Source: Catellatospora citrea (GTDB lineage: Bacteria > Actinomycetota > Actinomycetes > Mycobacteriales > Micromonosporaceae). Taken from it: DNA of 64,000 nt. The DNA is taken from the NCBI RefSeq assembly GCF_003610235.1, contig NZ_RAPR01000001.1, positions 2,976,001 to 3,040,000 of the forward strand. The letters are read 5' to 3'. The notes beneath the pieces were generated by a model, which saw nothing but the letters and a program-made list of their open reading frames with translations, had not been told where the DNA came from and made no database searches. Position numbers and translations under genes: made by a program. Shown in pieces: positions 34,173 through 42,012 of this stretch (position 1 is the stretch's first letter; every line of letters starts with the position of its first letter).

Positions 34173-34376
34173 ATGGGCATCACTGACAAGGTCAGCAACA
34201 CCGCCGAGAACGTCAAGGGCAAGGCCAAAGAGGCCACCGGCAAGATGACCGACAACGAGCGCCTCGAGGCCGAGGGCAAGATGGACCAGGCCTCGGCGAA
34301 GGCCAAGCAGGTCGGCGAGAAGGCCAAGGACGCCATGGGCGACGCCAAGGACGCGGCCAAGGACGCGCTGCGCTAG
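34173..34376 (+). CDS. CsbD family stress protein
   Basis: A 67-residue, highly charged, Lys/Ala/Glu-rich hydrophilic protein. The start (MGITDKVSNTAENVKGKAKE) and the repeated AKEATGKMTDNERLEAEGK pattern are the CsbD family signature; such proteins accumulate under general stress, and their biochemical role is not known. The ATG follows AAGGAG by 7 bases. A SigB-type promoter lies upstream and a 12-bp terminator hairpin downstream, so it is monocistronic. Confidence 0.93.
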   Translation: MGITDKVSNTAENVKGKAKEATGKMTDNERLEAEGKMDQASAKAKQVGEKAKDAMGDAKDAAKDALR

Positions 34377-34411
34377 ACGCTCCGAGTTGCCGATCAGAGT
34401 TGCCGATAGGA

Positions 34412-34440
34412 AAGGAGCCGCCCAGCCGGGGCGGCTCCTT
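34412..34440 (+). terminator. Terminator hairpin after csbD
   Basis: AAGGAGCCGCCC (34412-34423) pairs with GGGCGGCTCCTT (34429-34440) over a 5-base loop, ending in CCTT. A short imperfect direct repeat, GAGTTGCCGAT, occurs twice just before it (34384 and 34397). Confidence 0.85.
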
Positions 34441-34491
34441 CGCTGTCGCGTGCTGCCGTCCGCACGCCGTTGTCGGCTGGCCCGGCAGTGC

Positions 34492-34686
34492 TCAGTGCTC
34501 GGAGCCGGAGAACGGCTCGGGCGGGTTGCGCGGGTCGTGGCGTTCCTCGGTCAGGCGCTCGGTGTCCTCCTGCCGGCGCTGCTCGTCGCGGTGCGCCTCG
34601 TCCCGGACGTGCTCCAGGTCGGAACCACCCGTCGGCTCGATCGGCTCGTACTCCTCCGGGCTGTGATCGGTCATGTCCGACTGCAT
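34492..34686 (-). CDS. Small acidic hydrophilic protein
   Basis: A 64-residue protein very rich in Glu, Asp, His and Arg (MTDHSPEEYEPIEPTGGSDL, then EHVRDEAHRDEQRRQEDTER), without hydrophobic segments and probably largely disordered. A second in-frame ATG at residue 5 (MTDHSP) is an alternative start. No good Shine-Dalgarno. Its frame has typical G/C-rich third positions, and it sits in a cluster of small stress-type genes, which supports it being real. Function not recognised. Confidence 0.5.
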   Translation of the reverse strand: MQSDMTDHSPEEYEPIEPTGGSDLEHVRDEAHRDEQRRQEDTERLTEERHDPRNPPEPFSGSEH

Positions 34687-34791
34687 ACCCGCGCCACGGC
34701 CTGCACAAACGCTTGCGAGGGGGGTGCCGGGTGTATCCTGATCATCTCGGCGACATCCCGTGTTGTGCCCGCCGCAGGCCCGTGGTGACCC

Positions 34792-34797
34792 TATGAT
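34792..34797 (+). promoter_or_regulatory. -10 box close to start codon (129-residue protein gene)
   Basis: TATGAT, a near-perfect -10 hexamer, ends 8 bases before the ATG at 34806, so the transcript should be leaderless or have a leader of one or two bases. Confidence 0.58.
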
Positions 34798-34805
34798 CTG
34801 TTGAC

Positions 34806-35195
34806 ATGACAGTCAGTGAACAGCTCATCACGGCGAGCGACGAGGAGCGGGCGGACCTTCGCGCCGAGCTGATCACTCTGCTCGACCGCTGGCAGGCCTG
34901 GCGCAACGATCCGGCGTACCCGGGCACCGGCCGGGTGGGACCGGCCTGGCAGGCGGGCCTCGACCGGGCCATCGCCGCCACCCGGCAGTCCGTGTACGCA
35001 CTGCCGCCCGATCACGACCCCAGCGCGCTGGCCGACCTGACCCAGCCCCTGCTGAGCACCTTCTGGGCGCACCGACCGGGTCCGATGGCCGAGGTCGTCA
35101 CCCAGGTGGCACTGCTGCGGCTGCGCGCCGTCGCGATGCACGGCCGGGTCGCCCGGCAGCTCGCGCAGGAGCCCGTGGGCACCACCGCCAATTGA
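34806..35195 (+). CDS. Conserved-looking helical protein, unknown function
   Basis: A 129-residue soluble, mainly alpha-helical protein with several Trp (LLDRWQAWRNDPAYPG, GPAWQAGLDRAI, STFWAHRPG). No signal peptide, membrane segment or recognised catalytic motif. A TATGAT promoter box just upstream and clean codon usage support expression. It lies between csbD and the DUF6131 gene, both of which have stress-type promoters. No function is proposed. Confidence 0.72.
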   Translation: MTVSEQLITASDEERADLRAELITLLDRWQAWRNDPAYPGTGRVGPAWQAGLDRAIAATRQSVYALPPDHDPSALADLTQPLLSTFWAHRPGPMAEVVTQVALLRLRAVAMHGRVARQLAQEPVGTTAN

Positions 35196-35217
35196 TCGTC
35201 AGCCAATTGATCGTCCG

Positions 35218-35243
35218 GTTTAGCCCCGCCGGGAGACGGGTAC
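35218..35243 (+). promoter_or_regulatory. SigB/SigF-type promoter upstream of DUF6131 gene
   Basis: GTTT (35218-35221), 16 bases, then GGGTAC (35238-35243), matching the csbD and MEDS-gene promoters. Start of transcription would be near 35251, about 35 bases before the GTG. The direct repeat CAATTGATCGTC (35189 and 35204) flanks it upstream. Confidence 0.7.
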
Positions 35244-35285
35244 CTCATCGGCGATGGGGAGTGTTCCTCGAGTGGGGAGATCGAA

Positions 35286-35441
35286 GTGCTTGTTCTAGGC
35301 CTGATTCTGTTGCTGCTGGGGTATTTCCTCCACATCAGCATCCTCTGGACCATCGGCCTGATCCTGCTGATCGTGGGAGCGATCCTCTGGATCCTGGGCG
35401 CGGTGGGCCGCCCCGTGGGCGGACGACGGCATTATTGGTGA
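35286..35441 (+). CDS. DUF6131 small membrane protein
   Basis: A 51-residue protein with two hydrophobic segments, MLVLGLILLLLGYFLHI and WTIGLILLIVGAILWILGAV, ending in GRPVGGRRHYW. This pattern is typical of DUF6131, an actinobacterial family of tiny membrane proteins of unknown function, often found in stress-gene contexts. The GTG start is preceded by GGGGAG 7 bases upstream. It has its own SigB-type promoter and a 20-bp terminator hairpin, so it is a complete small transcription unit. Confidence 0.85.
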   Translation: MLVLGLILLLLGYFLHISILWTIGLILLIVGAILWILGAVGRPVGGRRHYW

Positions 35442-35450
35442 CAGGATCTG

Positions 35451-35492
35451 AACGACGGAAAGGGCGCCCCGTGGGGCGCCCTTTCCGTCGTT
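35451..35492. terminator. Strong bidirectional terminator hairpin
   Basis: The 20-base arm 35451-35470 (AACGACGGAAAGGGCGCCCC) is the exact reverse complement of 35473-35492, with only GT between. It lies between the convergent DUF6131 and membrane-protein genes, 10 bases from each stop. Confidence 0.9.
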
Positions 35493-35501
35493 CCCGCAGC
35501 G

Positions 35502-36605
35502 CTACCGCCGCTCGGCGGCCGGTCGTGCCGAGGCGGCCAGCACGACCGCGACCAGCAGTCCGGCCAGCGCCTGCACGACCGGAATGCCGGTGTAGAGCTC
35601 GGGCAGCGCCTGCGCCGTGAGGCCGCCCGACGGGTCGACCAGCGGCGGCGTGAAGAGGAAGCCGATCGCCAGGTATACCGACCAGGTGAACAGGCCGGCC
35701 AGCGCGGCCACCGCCCACAGCCCGCGGCGGTTGCCCGGCGACGGCCGCAGCCACAGCACGGCCAGGTCGGTGAGCACGCCGGCGACCAGCAGCCCGCCGA
35801 TGAGTTCGAGGTTGCCGAAGCCGGTGATCGCGGCACAGAGCGCGCCGATGACCGCGTAGACGACCGTGACGCTGCCCGGCGGCAGGGTCCAGCGCCGGGC
35901 CAGGGTCAGGATCGGCAGGATCAGCACCAGGTTGGTGACCAGGATCGAGGTCGCCATGTCGGAGCTGAGCCGCTCGTCGATGTTGGTCAGCGCCATCATG
36001 ATCCGGCCCGGGGTGTACACGAGCGCGTTGGCGTACTGCAGGAACAGCAGCACCAGCGTGGCCCCCAGGGCGATGGACAGCACCGCCGGGAGCAGCCCCA
36101 GCAGGCCGGGAGCCGGATCGGTGCGGCGCGCCCACGCCGTGCGCAGGGGCGTGGTCACAATGATCATCATCGCGGTGACCAGGCCCAGGTGGGTGGGGCT
36201 GAACAGGATGTCGATGGTCTGCTCGACACCGAACACGACGTGCCAGAGCATGTCACCGAGGCCCGCCAGGGCGAACCCGCCGATCGCCAGCACCGCCGCC
36301 GGATAGCCGGCCGGCATGGCGCGCAGGTCCGGCAGCCGCCCGCCGCGGAACGCGGCCCGGCAGGTCCACAGGATCCAGCCCGCGGTCACGATGAAGCCCC
36401 AGTAGAACACCGCGTGCCACGGCGTGAAGAAGGTCTCCAGCTCGGGCACGTTGTTGTGCGCCCACGCGTCGACCATCAGGCCGATGGTGAACCACGTGCC
36501 CAGCAGCACGGTCACCAGGTCGGTGCGATAGGACGTCACCGGCCGGTCGGGATCGGACGCCGGGGCGACCTGTTCGGGTGCGGTGCTGACCATGTGGAAC
36601 CCCAT
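35502..36605 (-). CDS. Multi-pass membrane protein, unknown function
   Basis: A 367-residue integral membrane protein with about nine or ten hydrophobic segments. Residues in or near membranes include DAWAHNNVPELETFFTPWHA and GDMLWHVVFGVEQTIDILFS, with several conserved-looking His, Asp and Glu, which could bind metal or heme; this is speculative. Segment TPWHAVFYWGFIVTAGWIL resembles no transporter that I know. Start chosen at 36605 (MGFHMVSTAPEQ), with an internal ATG 12 bases later also possible. It is convergent with DUF6131 and preceded by a separate anchored-protein gene. Confidence 0.72.
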   Translation of the reverse strand: MGFHMVSTAPEQVAPASDPDRPVTSYRTDLVTVLLGTWFTIGLMVDAWAHNNVPELETFFTPWHAVFYWGFIVTAGWILWTCRAAFRGGRLPDLRAMPAGYPAAVLAIGGFALAGLGDMLWHVVFGVEQTIDILFSPTHLGLVTAMMIIVTTPLRTAWARRTDPAPGLLGLLPAVLSIALGATLVLLFLQYANALVYTPGRIMMALTNIDERLSSDMATSILVTNLVLILPILTLARRWTLPPGSVTVVYAVIGALCAAITGFGNLELIGGLLVAGVLTDLAVLWLRPSPGNRRGLWAVAALAGLFTWSVYLAIGFLFTPPLVDPSGGLTAQALPELYTGIPVVQALAGLLVAVVLAASARPAAERR

Positions 36606-36679
36606 CCTGCCGTGAGCCGAGTCCGTGGCGCGACAAAGGATATCGCCGTCGATCACCGCGCGCCGACCGCCGGGCAGGA

Positions 36680-37162
36680 TCAGGGGGTCGCCGTGGGCGC
36701 GGCGGGCGAGGCCGCTGCGGTGGGCGCGACCGGCGGCACGGGCACCGGCACACCGCCGTCGGGCAGCGTGTTCGGCGGGAACGGCCAGGGCATCGGCTGG
36801 CCCTCGAAGCCCCGCTGGCGCAGCCGCTCCAGCAGCTGGCGCTTCAGCTCCTGGTCGCGCAGCCGCTGCTCGGGCCGCACCCGCTCGTCACGGTCGAGGC
36901 CGCCGCCCCAGGGGCCGCGCTCGTGCCGGTCGAAGTCGTGCCGGCCGAAATCGTGGTGGCCGCGGTGATGACCCGCCATCAGGCCGGCCGCGAGACCGAG
37001 GCCGCCGCAGACCAGGCCGCCCAGCAGGAACGCGATCAGCAGCGCGGCCAGCGTGCCCGCGGACGGCCGGGACCAGGTGCGGGCGGGCGGCGCGGGCTGC
37101 GGGTCCGGAGCCGGCTCGGCGGTGGTGTCGTCGTCGACCGGCTGCTGCGGCTCGGTGGTCAT
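36680..37162 (-). CDS. Single-span membrane protein with His-rich segment
   Basis: A 160-residue protein of unknown function. An acidic, Pro-rich cytosolic N terminus (residues 1-32) is followed by a Gly/Leu membrane segment (about 36-64), then a His/Arg-rich stretch (GHHRGHHDFGRHDFDRHERG, about 65-84), a charged helix with repeated RLRDQELKRQLLERLRQRG, and a Pro/Ala-rich C terminus. The His cluster could bind metals. GGGAG precedes the ATG at 37162. Divergent from the TetR gene, which could regulate it. Confidence 0.68.
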   Translation of the reverse strand: MTTEPQQPVDDDTTAEPAPDPQPAPPARTWSRPSAGTLAALLIAFLLGGLVCGGLGLAAGLMAGHHRGHHDFGRHDFDRHERGPWGGGLDRDERVRPEQRLRDQELKRQLLERLRQRGFEGQPMPWPFPPNTLPDGGVPVPVPPVAPTAAASPAAPTATP

Positions 37163-37276
37163 ACGGGCTCCCAGGCTGAGGGGGTACGGCAGGAAGCCGG
37201 CGCTGCCGCGCGGGCCGGGTACCACTGTGACACCGTGCGCCGCTGCGCGGAAGCCGGGCGTGGTACACATGGGCCG

Positions 37277-37900
37277 GTGGACGCTGAGGAGGAGCCGGGC
37301 GGACGGCGCGTGGAGGACCTCGTGCTCGACGCCGCCCGTGACTGCGTGCTCGCGTACGGGGTGCGCCGGACGACGGTGACGGACGTGGCGCGCCGGGCCG
37401 GGGTGTCCCGGATGTCGGTGTACCGCCGCTGGCCCGACGTGCAGAGCCTGGTCGGCGACCTGATGAGCCGCGAGTGGCACCGCGTGATCGTGGACGCGGC
37501 GCGGCAGGCCGCGGCTGCGGACGGGCCGCTGCGCTCCCGGCTCGTGGCCCAGTCGGTGGCCGCCGCGGCGACGCTGCGCACGCATCCGCTGCTCCGCAAG
37601 ATCCTGGAAGTGGACCCCGAGATCCTGCTGCCGTACATGCTGGACCGGCGCGGCGCCGGGCAGGAGGAGATGCTCGGCTTCCTGGTCGAGATGATCGCGG
37701 CGGGGCAGGCCGAGGGCTCGGTGCGCGCCGGCGACCCGGCCCGGCTGGCCCGCGCCGTGCTGCTGACCGCACAGTCGTTCGTGCTCTCCGTGGCCACGGT
37801 CGCCGACGGGCACACCCCGGCCGAGTTCGACGAGGAACTGACCCTCCTCCTCGACCGCTACCTGTCCCCCAGCGCGCCGTCAGTGCGGGGCGAGGACTGA
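37277..37900 (+). CDS. TetR family transcriptional regulator
   Basis: A 207-residue repressor-type regulator. The N-terminal helix-turn-helix is TTVTDVARRAGVSRMSVYRR (about residues 31-50), followed by WPDVQSLVGDLMSREW and a variable helical ligand-binding domain. GTG at 37277 is chosen, with no strong Shine-Dalgarno. The last 21 bases overlap the convergent diacylglycerol kinase gene. Its neighbours (kinase, AGPS-like flavoenzyme, GlpD) match those around the M. tuberculosis TetR gene Rv2250c, so regulation of glycerolipid genes is plausible. Confidence 0.9.
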   Translation: MDAEEEPGGRRVEDLVLDAARDCVLAYGVRRTTVTDVARRAGVSRMSVYRRWPDVQSLVGDLMSREWHRVIVDAARQAAAADGPLRSRLVAQSVAAAATLRTHPLLRKILEVDPEILLPYMLDRRGAGQEEMLGFLVEMIAAGQAEGSVRAGDPARLARAVLLTAQSFVLSVATVADGHTPAEFDEELTLLLDRYLSPSAPSVRGED

Positions 37901-38755
37901 CAGGGCGGCGGGAAGCACGCGTACCGGCAGGTCGCCGAGGGTGGTGAGCGGGTCGCCGTCGGCGTAGGCGGGCACCGGACGGTCGGCGGACAGCCGCACG
38001 GACCTGCCGCGCAGCACGGTCACCTCGGGGCGGCGCACGTGCGCGCCGGTCCGCATCTCGCGCAGGACCAGCGGGAACAGCAGTTTGGACGCGTCGCCGA
38101 GCACGACCACGTCGAGCAGCCCGTCGTCGACGGCCGCGTCGGGCGCGACGTGCAGCCCGCCGCCGTAGTAGCCGGAGTTCGCCACCACCACCGAGTACGC
38201 CCGCACGGGCGGAAGCTCCTGCCCGTCCACGGCGAGCCGGTAGACCGTGGGCCGCCAGCCGAGCAGCGCACGCGCCCCGGCCAGCGGGTAGACCAGCCCG
38301 GCCGGGGTGAACCGGGCCCGGTTGGCCCGCTCGTTGGCGGCCGCGTCGACCCCGGCGTACACGCTGCCGAGCACGATCTCGCCACCCGCGTCGAGCACGT
38401 CGATCCGGCGCGGCTCGCCGTGCAGCAGCAGCGACGCGACGTCCTCGGGACGGCTCGGCAGGTCGAGCTGCCGGGCCAGGTCGTTGCCCCGCCCGGCGGG
38501 GACGACGCCGAGCACGCCGTCCGTGCCCGCCAGCGCCGCGCCGAGGCAGCGCAGCGTGCCGTCGCCCCCGGCGGCCAGCACCGTCTCACCGTCGGCCGCG
38601 CAGCGCCGGGCGACCTCGCGGGCCTGCCCGACACCACCGGTGTACTCGACGCGCACCCGGGCCCCGCCCGCGCGCAGCAGCTGCGCGACCGGCATCAACC
38701 GGGCCAGCCCGCGGCGTGCGGCCGGGCCCACCACGGCCGTGAACGACCTGGTCAT
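37880..38755 (-). CDS. Diacylglycerol kinase-like lipid kinase
   Basis: A 291-residue DAGK catalytic-domain protein, phosphorylating diacylglycerol or a related lipid with ATP. The nucleotide-binding loop is AAGGDGTLRCLGAALAG (GGDGT at 63-67), followed by LGVVPAGRGNDLARQLDLP (GxxNDxAR motif, about 82-100) and the C-terminal GLLDVVVLGDASKLLFPL and PAYADGDPL segments. No membrane span. Its ATG overlaps the last base of the upstream flavoenzyme stop (TGATG), so translation is coupled. The 3' end overlaps the convergent TetR gene. Equivalent to M. tuberculosis Rv2252 by context. Confidence 0.9.
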   Translation of the reverse strand: MTRSFTAVVGPAARRGLARLMPVAQLLRAGGARVRVEYTGGVGQAREVARRCAADGETVLAAGGDGTLRCLGAALAGTDGVLGVVPAGRGNDLARQLDLPSRPEDVASLLLHGEPRRIDVLDAGGEIVLGSVYAGVDAAANERANRARFTPAGLVYPLAGARALLGWRPTVYRLAVDGQELPPVRAYSVVVANSGYYGGGLHVAPDAAVDDGLLDVVVLGDASKLLFPLVLREMRTGAHVRRPEVTVLRGRSVRLSADRPVPAYADGDPLTTLGDLPVRVLPAALSVLAPH

Positions 38756-40332
38756 CAGGGCACCGGGTGGGGCGCGACGAGAATGCCCGGGTTCAGCACC
38801 CCCGCCGGGTCGAGTTCGCGCTTGACGGCGCGCAGCACGTCGACGCCCAGCGGGCCGACCTCCTGGGCGAACCAGTCGCGGTGCTCGGTGCCGACGCCGT
38901 GGTGGTGGCTGATGGTGCCGCCCGCCGCGATGATCGCGTCGTTCGCCGCCGCCTTGGCCCGCTGCCAGCGCGCCACCGGCTCGTCGCCGAACGCGGTGAC
39001 CACGGTGAAGTAGAGGGAGGCCCCGGTCTCGTACACGTGGGAGACGTGGCACAGCACCATCGACGGCACGGGCAGCGCCGCGAACAGCGCCTCACGGACG
39101 GCGTCGTACAGGCCGGGCAGCGCGGACCAGAACGCCGCGGTCTCCAGCGTCTCCGCGAACGCGCCCGCGTCGAGCAGCGCGTCGCGCAGGTAGGGCGCGT
39201 CGAACCGGTGCGCGGCCCACTGCTCCCCCGGCTCCATGCCCAGCGCTTCCCCGCCGCACTCGCGCAGCACGTCGGCGGTCTCCGCCGCGACCCGGTCGAC
39301 CGACGCGCCCTCGTGGCCGACGACGAGCAGGCAGCCGCCGTCGCCGCGGCCCCGGCCGGTCGCCCCGAGCATGGTCTCGACCTCGTCGGACAGCCGCAGC
39401 ACGGTCGGCCGCGGCCCGTCCTGGGCCAGCCGCCGGGCCGCCGCGACGCCGTCCGCGAACGACGGGAACCGCCAGCCTTCGTAACGGCGCTGGGCGGCGA
39501 GCGGGCGGACCCGCACGGTGACGTCGGTGATGACGCCGAACGCGCCCTCGGAGCCGAGGAACAGGCGGCGCAGGTCGGGCCCGGCCGACGAGGCGGGCGC
39601 GCGGCCGGTGGTGAGCGTGCCGCGCGGGGTGGCCACGGTCAGCCCGACGACCATGTCGTCGAAGCGGCCGTAGCCTGCGGAGGCCTGGCCGGAGGAGCGG
39701 GTGGCGGCGAAGCCGCCGATGGTGGCGTACTCGTACGACTGCGGGACGTGGCCGAGGGTGAAGCCGTGCGCGGCCAGCAGTTCGTCGGCGCGCGGCGCGG
39801 GCAGCCCGGCCTGCAGCACCGCGGTGCGCGACACCGGGTCGACCGCGACGAGCCGGTCGAGCCGGCGCAGGTCGAGCGTGACGTGGCCGCCGGTCTCGGG
39901 GCTGAGCCCGCCGACGACCGAGGTGCCGCCGCCGAACGGCACCACCGCGAGCCGGTGCTCGGCGCAGACCGCCAGCACCGCCAGCACCTGCTCGTGGTCG
40001 GCGGGGGCGACCACGGCGGCCGGGAGCGCGAGCAGCTCGCCCGCGCGCTGGTGGAACAGGTCGGGAGTGGACTTGCCGGAGGCGTGCAGCGCGCGCTCGG
40101 CGGCGTCGGTGCCGACATGCTCCGCGCCGACCACGGCGGTGAGCGCGGCGAGCGCCGCACCGGCCAGCGCGGCCGGGGCCGCCACGGCGTCCAGTGCGAC
40201 GGGCGCGGCCGGCGGCGTCACCTCGAAGACCTGCTTGAGCAGTCCCGCCACGGCCTCGGGCAGCGGCTTCGCGTGCTCCGGTGTGCCCCAGCGCGCCCAG
40301 CCCGCGCGCCGCTCTTCCCGCATCGCATCCAT
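38755..40332 (-). CDS. AGPS-like FAD-binding oxidase (alkyl-DHAP synthase family), first paralogue
   Basis: A 525-residue flavoenzyme of the PCMH/FAD_binding_4 family, most like alkyldihydroxyacetonephosphate synthase-type proteins. The FAD pyrophosphate loop is VVPFGGGTSVVGGLSPETGG; VDPVSRTAVLQAGLPAP, HVPQSYEYATIGGFAATRSS and LFLGSEGAFGVITDVTVRVR are further FAD-domain blocks. The C-terminal ISHHHGVGTEHRDWF contains the triple His of the AGPS active site, and it ends ELDPAGVLNPGIL. ATG at 40332 (MDAMREERR). Divergent from glpD across only 48 bases, and coupled to the lipid-kinase gene. Whether it makes ether lipids is not known; it could instead oxidise a hydroxy acid or glycerol derivative. 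Confidence 0.88.
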   Translation of the reverse strand: MDAMREERRAGWARWGTPEHAKPLPEAVAGLLKQVFEVTPPAAPVALDAVAAPAALAGAALAALTAVVGAEHVGTDAAERALHASGKSTPDLFHQRAGELLALPAAVVAPADHEQVLAVLAVCAEHRLAVVPFGGGTSVVGGLSPETGGHVTLDLRRLDRLVAVDPVSRTAVLQAGLPAPRADELLAAHGFTLGHVPQSYEYATIGGFAATRSSGQASAGYGRFDDMVVGLTVATPRGTLTTGRAPASSAGPDLRRLFLGSEGAFGVITDVTVRVRPLAAQRRYEGWRFPSFADGVAAARRLAQDGPRPTVLRLSDEVETMLGATGRGRGDGGCLLVVGHEGASVDRVAAETADVLRECGGEALGMEPGEQWAAHRFDAPYLRDALLDAGAFAETLETAAFWSALPGLYDAVREALFAALPVPSMVLCHVSHVYETGASLYFTVVTAFGDEPVARWQRAKAAANDAIIAAGGTISHHHGVGTEHRDWFAQEVGPLGVDVLRAVKRELDPAGVLNPGILVAPHPVP

Positions 40333-40334
40333 GT

Positions 40335-40359
40335 GTGACAGAGTTACATCAAGTGTCAC
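40335..40359. promoter_or_regulatory. Candidate operator between AGPS-like and glpD genes
   Basis: GTGACA (40335-40340) and TGTCAC (40354-40359) form an inverted repeat with a 13-base spacer in the 48-base divergent intergenic region. A factor bound here would control both the flavoenzyme-kinase operon and glpD. Promoter hexamers are not clear. Confidence 0.5.
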
Positions 40360-40380
40360 TTCGGCGCAAGGAGGAGACCC

Positions 40381-41904
40381 GTGTCGACCTCTCTCACCGC
40401 GGCGCGCCGGGCGCGCGAGCTGGCCGCGCTGGCCGCCGGCGAGGTGGTGGACGTGCTGGTGGTCGGGCTCGGCGTGACCGGCGCGGGAGTCGCGCTGGAC
40501 GCGGCCACCCGGGGCCTGTCCGTCGCCGCGATCGACGCCCACGACCTCGCCTTCGGCACCTCCCGGTGGAGCTCCAAACTGGTCCACGGCGGGCTGCGCT
40601 ACCTGGCCAAGGGCGAGATCGGGGTGGCGTACGAGAGCGCGGTGGAGCGCGGCACGCTGCTGGCCCGCACCGCGCCGCACCTGACCCGGGCGCTGGCGAT
40701 GGTGCTGCCCGCCACGGCGTACACCGCGCCACTGACCGTCGGCCTGGCCGGGGCGGGCCTGCGCGCGGGCGACCTGCTGCGCGCGGCGGCGGGCACCCGG
40801 CGCGCGATCCTGCCCGGCGTGCGGTCGCTGTCCGCCGCCGAGGCGCGGGGCATGGTGCCCGCGCTGCGCCCGGCCGGGCTGCGCGGGGCGCGGCTGTCCT
40901 GGGACGGGCAGCTGTGCGACGACGCCCGGCTGGTGACCGGGCTGGCCCGCGCGGCGGCCGGGGCGGGCGCGAAGGTGCTGACCCGCTGCCGGGCCACCGA
41001 GCTGACCGGCGACGCGGCCGCGGTGGTCGACACGCTCACCGGGGCCCGGCACACCCTGCGGGCCCGCGCGGTGGTCAACGCGACCGGCGTCTGGGCCGGG
41101 CAGCTCGCCCCCGACATCACCCTGCGGCCGTCCCGCGGCACGCACCTGGTGCTGCCGTCGGCGCTGCTCGGCGGGCTGTGGGCGGGGCTGACCATCCCGG
41201 TGCCCGGCGAGCTGTCCCGCTTCGTGATCGTGCTCCCGCAGGCCGACGGCCTGGTGTACGTCGGGCTCACCGACGAGCCCGTGGACGGCCCCGTGCCGGA
41301 CGTGCCCGAGGTCCCCGAGTCGGATGTGGACTTCCTGCTCGACGTGCTCAACTCGGCGCTGGAGACGCCGGTGCGCCGGGCCGACGTGCTCGGCGCGTTC
41401 GCCGGGCTCCGGCCGCTGATGGCAGGCCCGCAGGCGCGAAGCGGGCGCACCGCCGACATCTCCCGGCGGCACGCCGTCGTGCAGGGCCGCGACGGCGTGG
41501 TCACCGTGGTCGGCGGGAAGCTGACCACGTACCGGCGGATGGCACAGGACACCGTGGACGTGCTGGCCGCGCGGCGGGGCGTGCAGGCCGGCCCCTGCCG
41601 GACCCGCGACCTGCCGCTGCCCGGTGCGGCCCCGCGCGAGCTGCTGACCCGGGTGCCCGCACCCGCCCGCCTGATCGCCCGTTACGGCACCGAGGCGTCC
41701 GCCGTGCTGGCCGAGGCCCCGCCGGAACTGCACGCCCCGATCACGCCCGGCAGCCCGGTGACCGGCGCCGAGCTGCTGTGGGCGATCCGCCACGAGGGCG
41801 CGCTGACCGCCGACGACCTGCTCGACCGGCGTACCCGCCTGGGGCTGGTGCCGCAGCACCGCGCCGCCGCCCTCCCCCTGGCCGAACGCCTCCTCACCCC
41901 CTGA
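40381..41904 (+). CDS. glpD: Glycerol-3-phosphate dehydrogenase (GlpD type)
   Basis: A 507-residue FAD-dependent glycerol-3-phosphate dehydrogenase that oxidises G3P to DHAP, passing electrons to quinone at the membrane surface. The FAD Rossmann motif is VLVVGLGVTGAGVALDAATR (about residues 25-44); SSKLVHGGLRYLAKGEIGVA (about 64-83) is the strongly conserved GlpD block, and TVVGGKLTTYRRMAQ a second one. The GTG start follows AAGGAGGA. Length matches actinobacterial GlpD1 proteins. Divergent from the AGPS-like flavoenzyme and followed by a second AGPS-like gene, so glycerol-phosphate and glyceryl-ether metabolism are linked here. A 46-nt hairpin repeat lies just after the stop. Confidence 0.95.
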   Translation: MSTSLTAARRARELAALAAGEVVDVLVVGLGVTGAGVALDAATRGLSVAAIDAHDLAFGTSRWSSKLVHGGLRYLAKGEIGVAYESAVERGTLLARTAPHLTRALAMVLPATAYTAPLTVGLAGAGLRAGDLLRAAAGTRRAILPGVRSLSAAEARGMVPALRPAGLRGARLSWDGQLCDDARLVTGLARAAAGAGAKVLTRCRATELTGDAAAVVDTLTGARHTLRARAVVNATGVWAGQLAPDITLRPSRGTHLVLPSALLGGLWAGLTIPVPGELSRFVIVLPQADGLVYVGLTDEPVDGPVPDVPEVPESDVDFLLDVLNSALETPVRRADVLGAFAGLRPLMAGPQARSGRTADISRRHAVVQGRDGVVTVVGGKLTTYRRMAQDTVDVLAARRGVQAGPCRTRDLPLPGAAPRELLTRVPAPARLIARYGTEASAVLAEAPPELHAPITPGSPVTGAELLWAIRHEGALTADDLLDRRTRLGLVPQHRAAALPLAERLLTP

Positions 41905-41910
41905 GACAAA

Positions 41911-41956
41911 GGAAGGGCACCTTCTTATCGCTATGCGTTGTAGAAGGTGCCCTTCC
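41911..41956. repeat. 46-nt hairpin repeat, copy 3
   Basis: GGAAGGGCACCTTC (41911-41924) and GAAGGTGCCCTTCC (41943-41956) enclose TTATCGCTATGCGTTGTA, close to the loop of copy 2. It is 6 bases after the glpD stop and 56 bases before the next gene on the same strand. Confidence 0.9.
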
Positions 41957-42012
41957 CATCCACCGTCCGCACGGGCGGTGTGCTGAGCAGCGACTATGCG
42001 AGTGGAGGCGGC

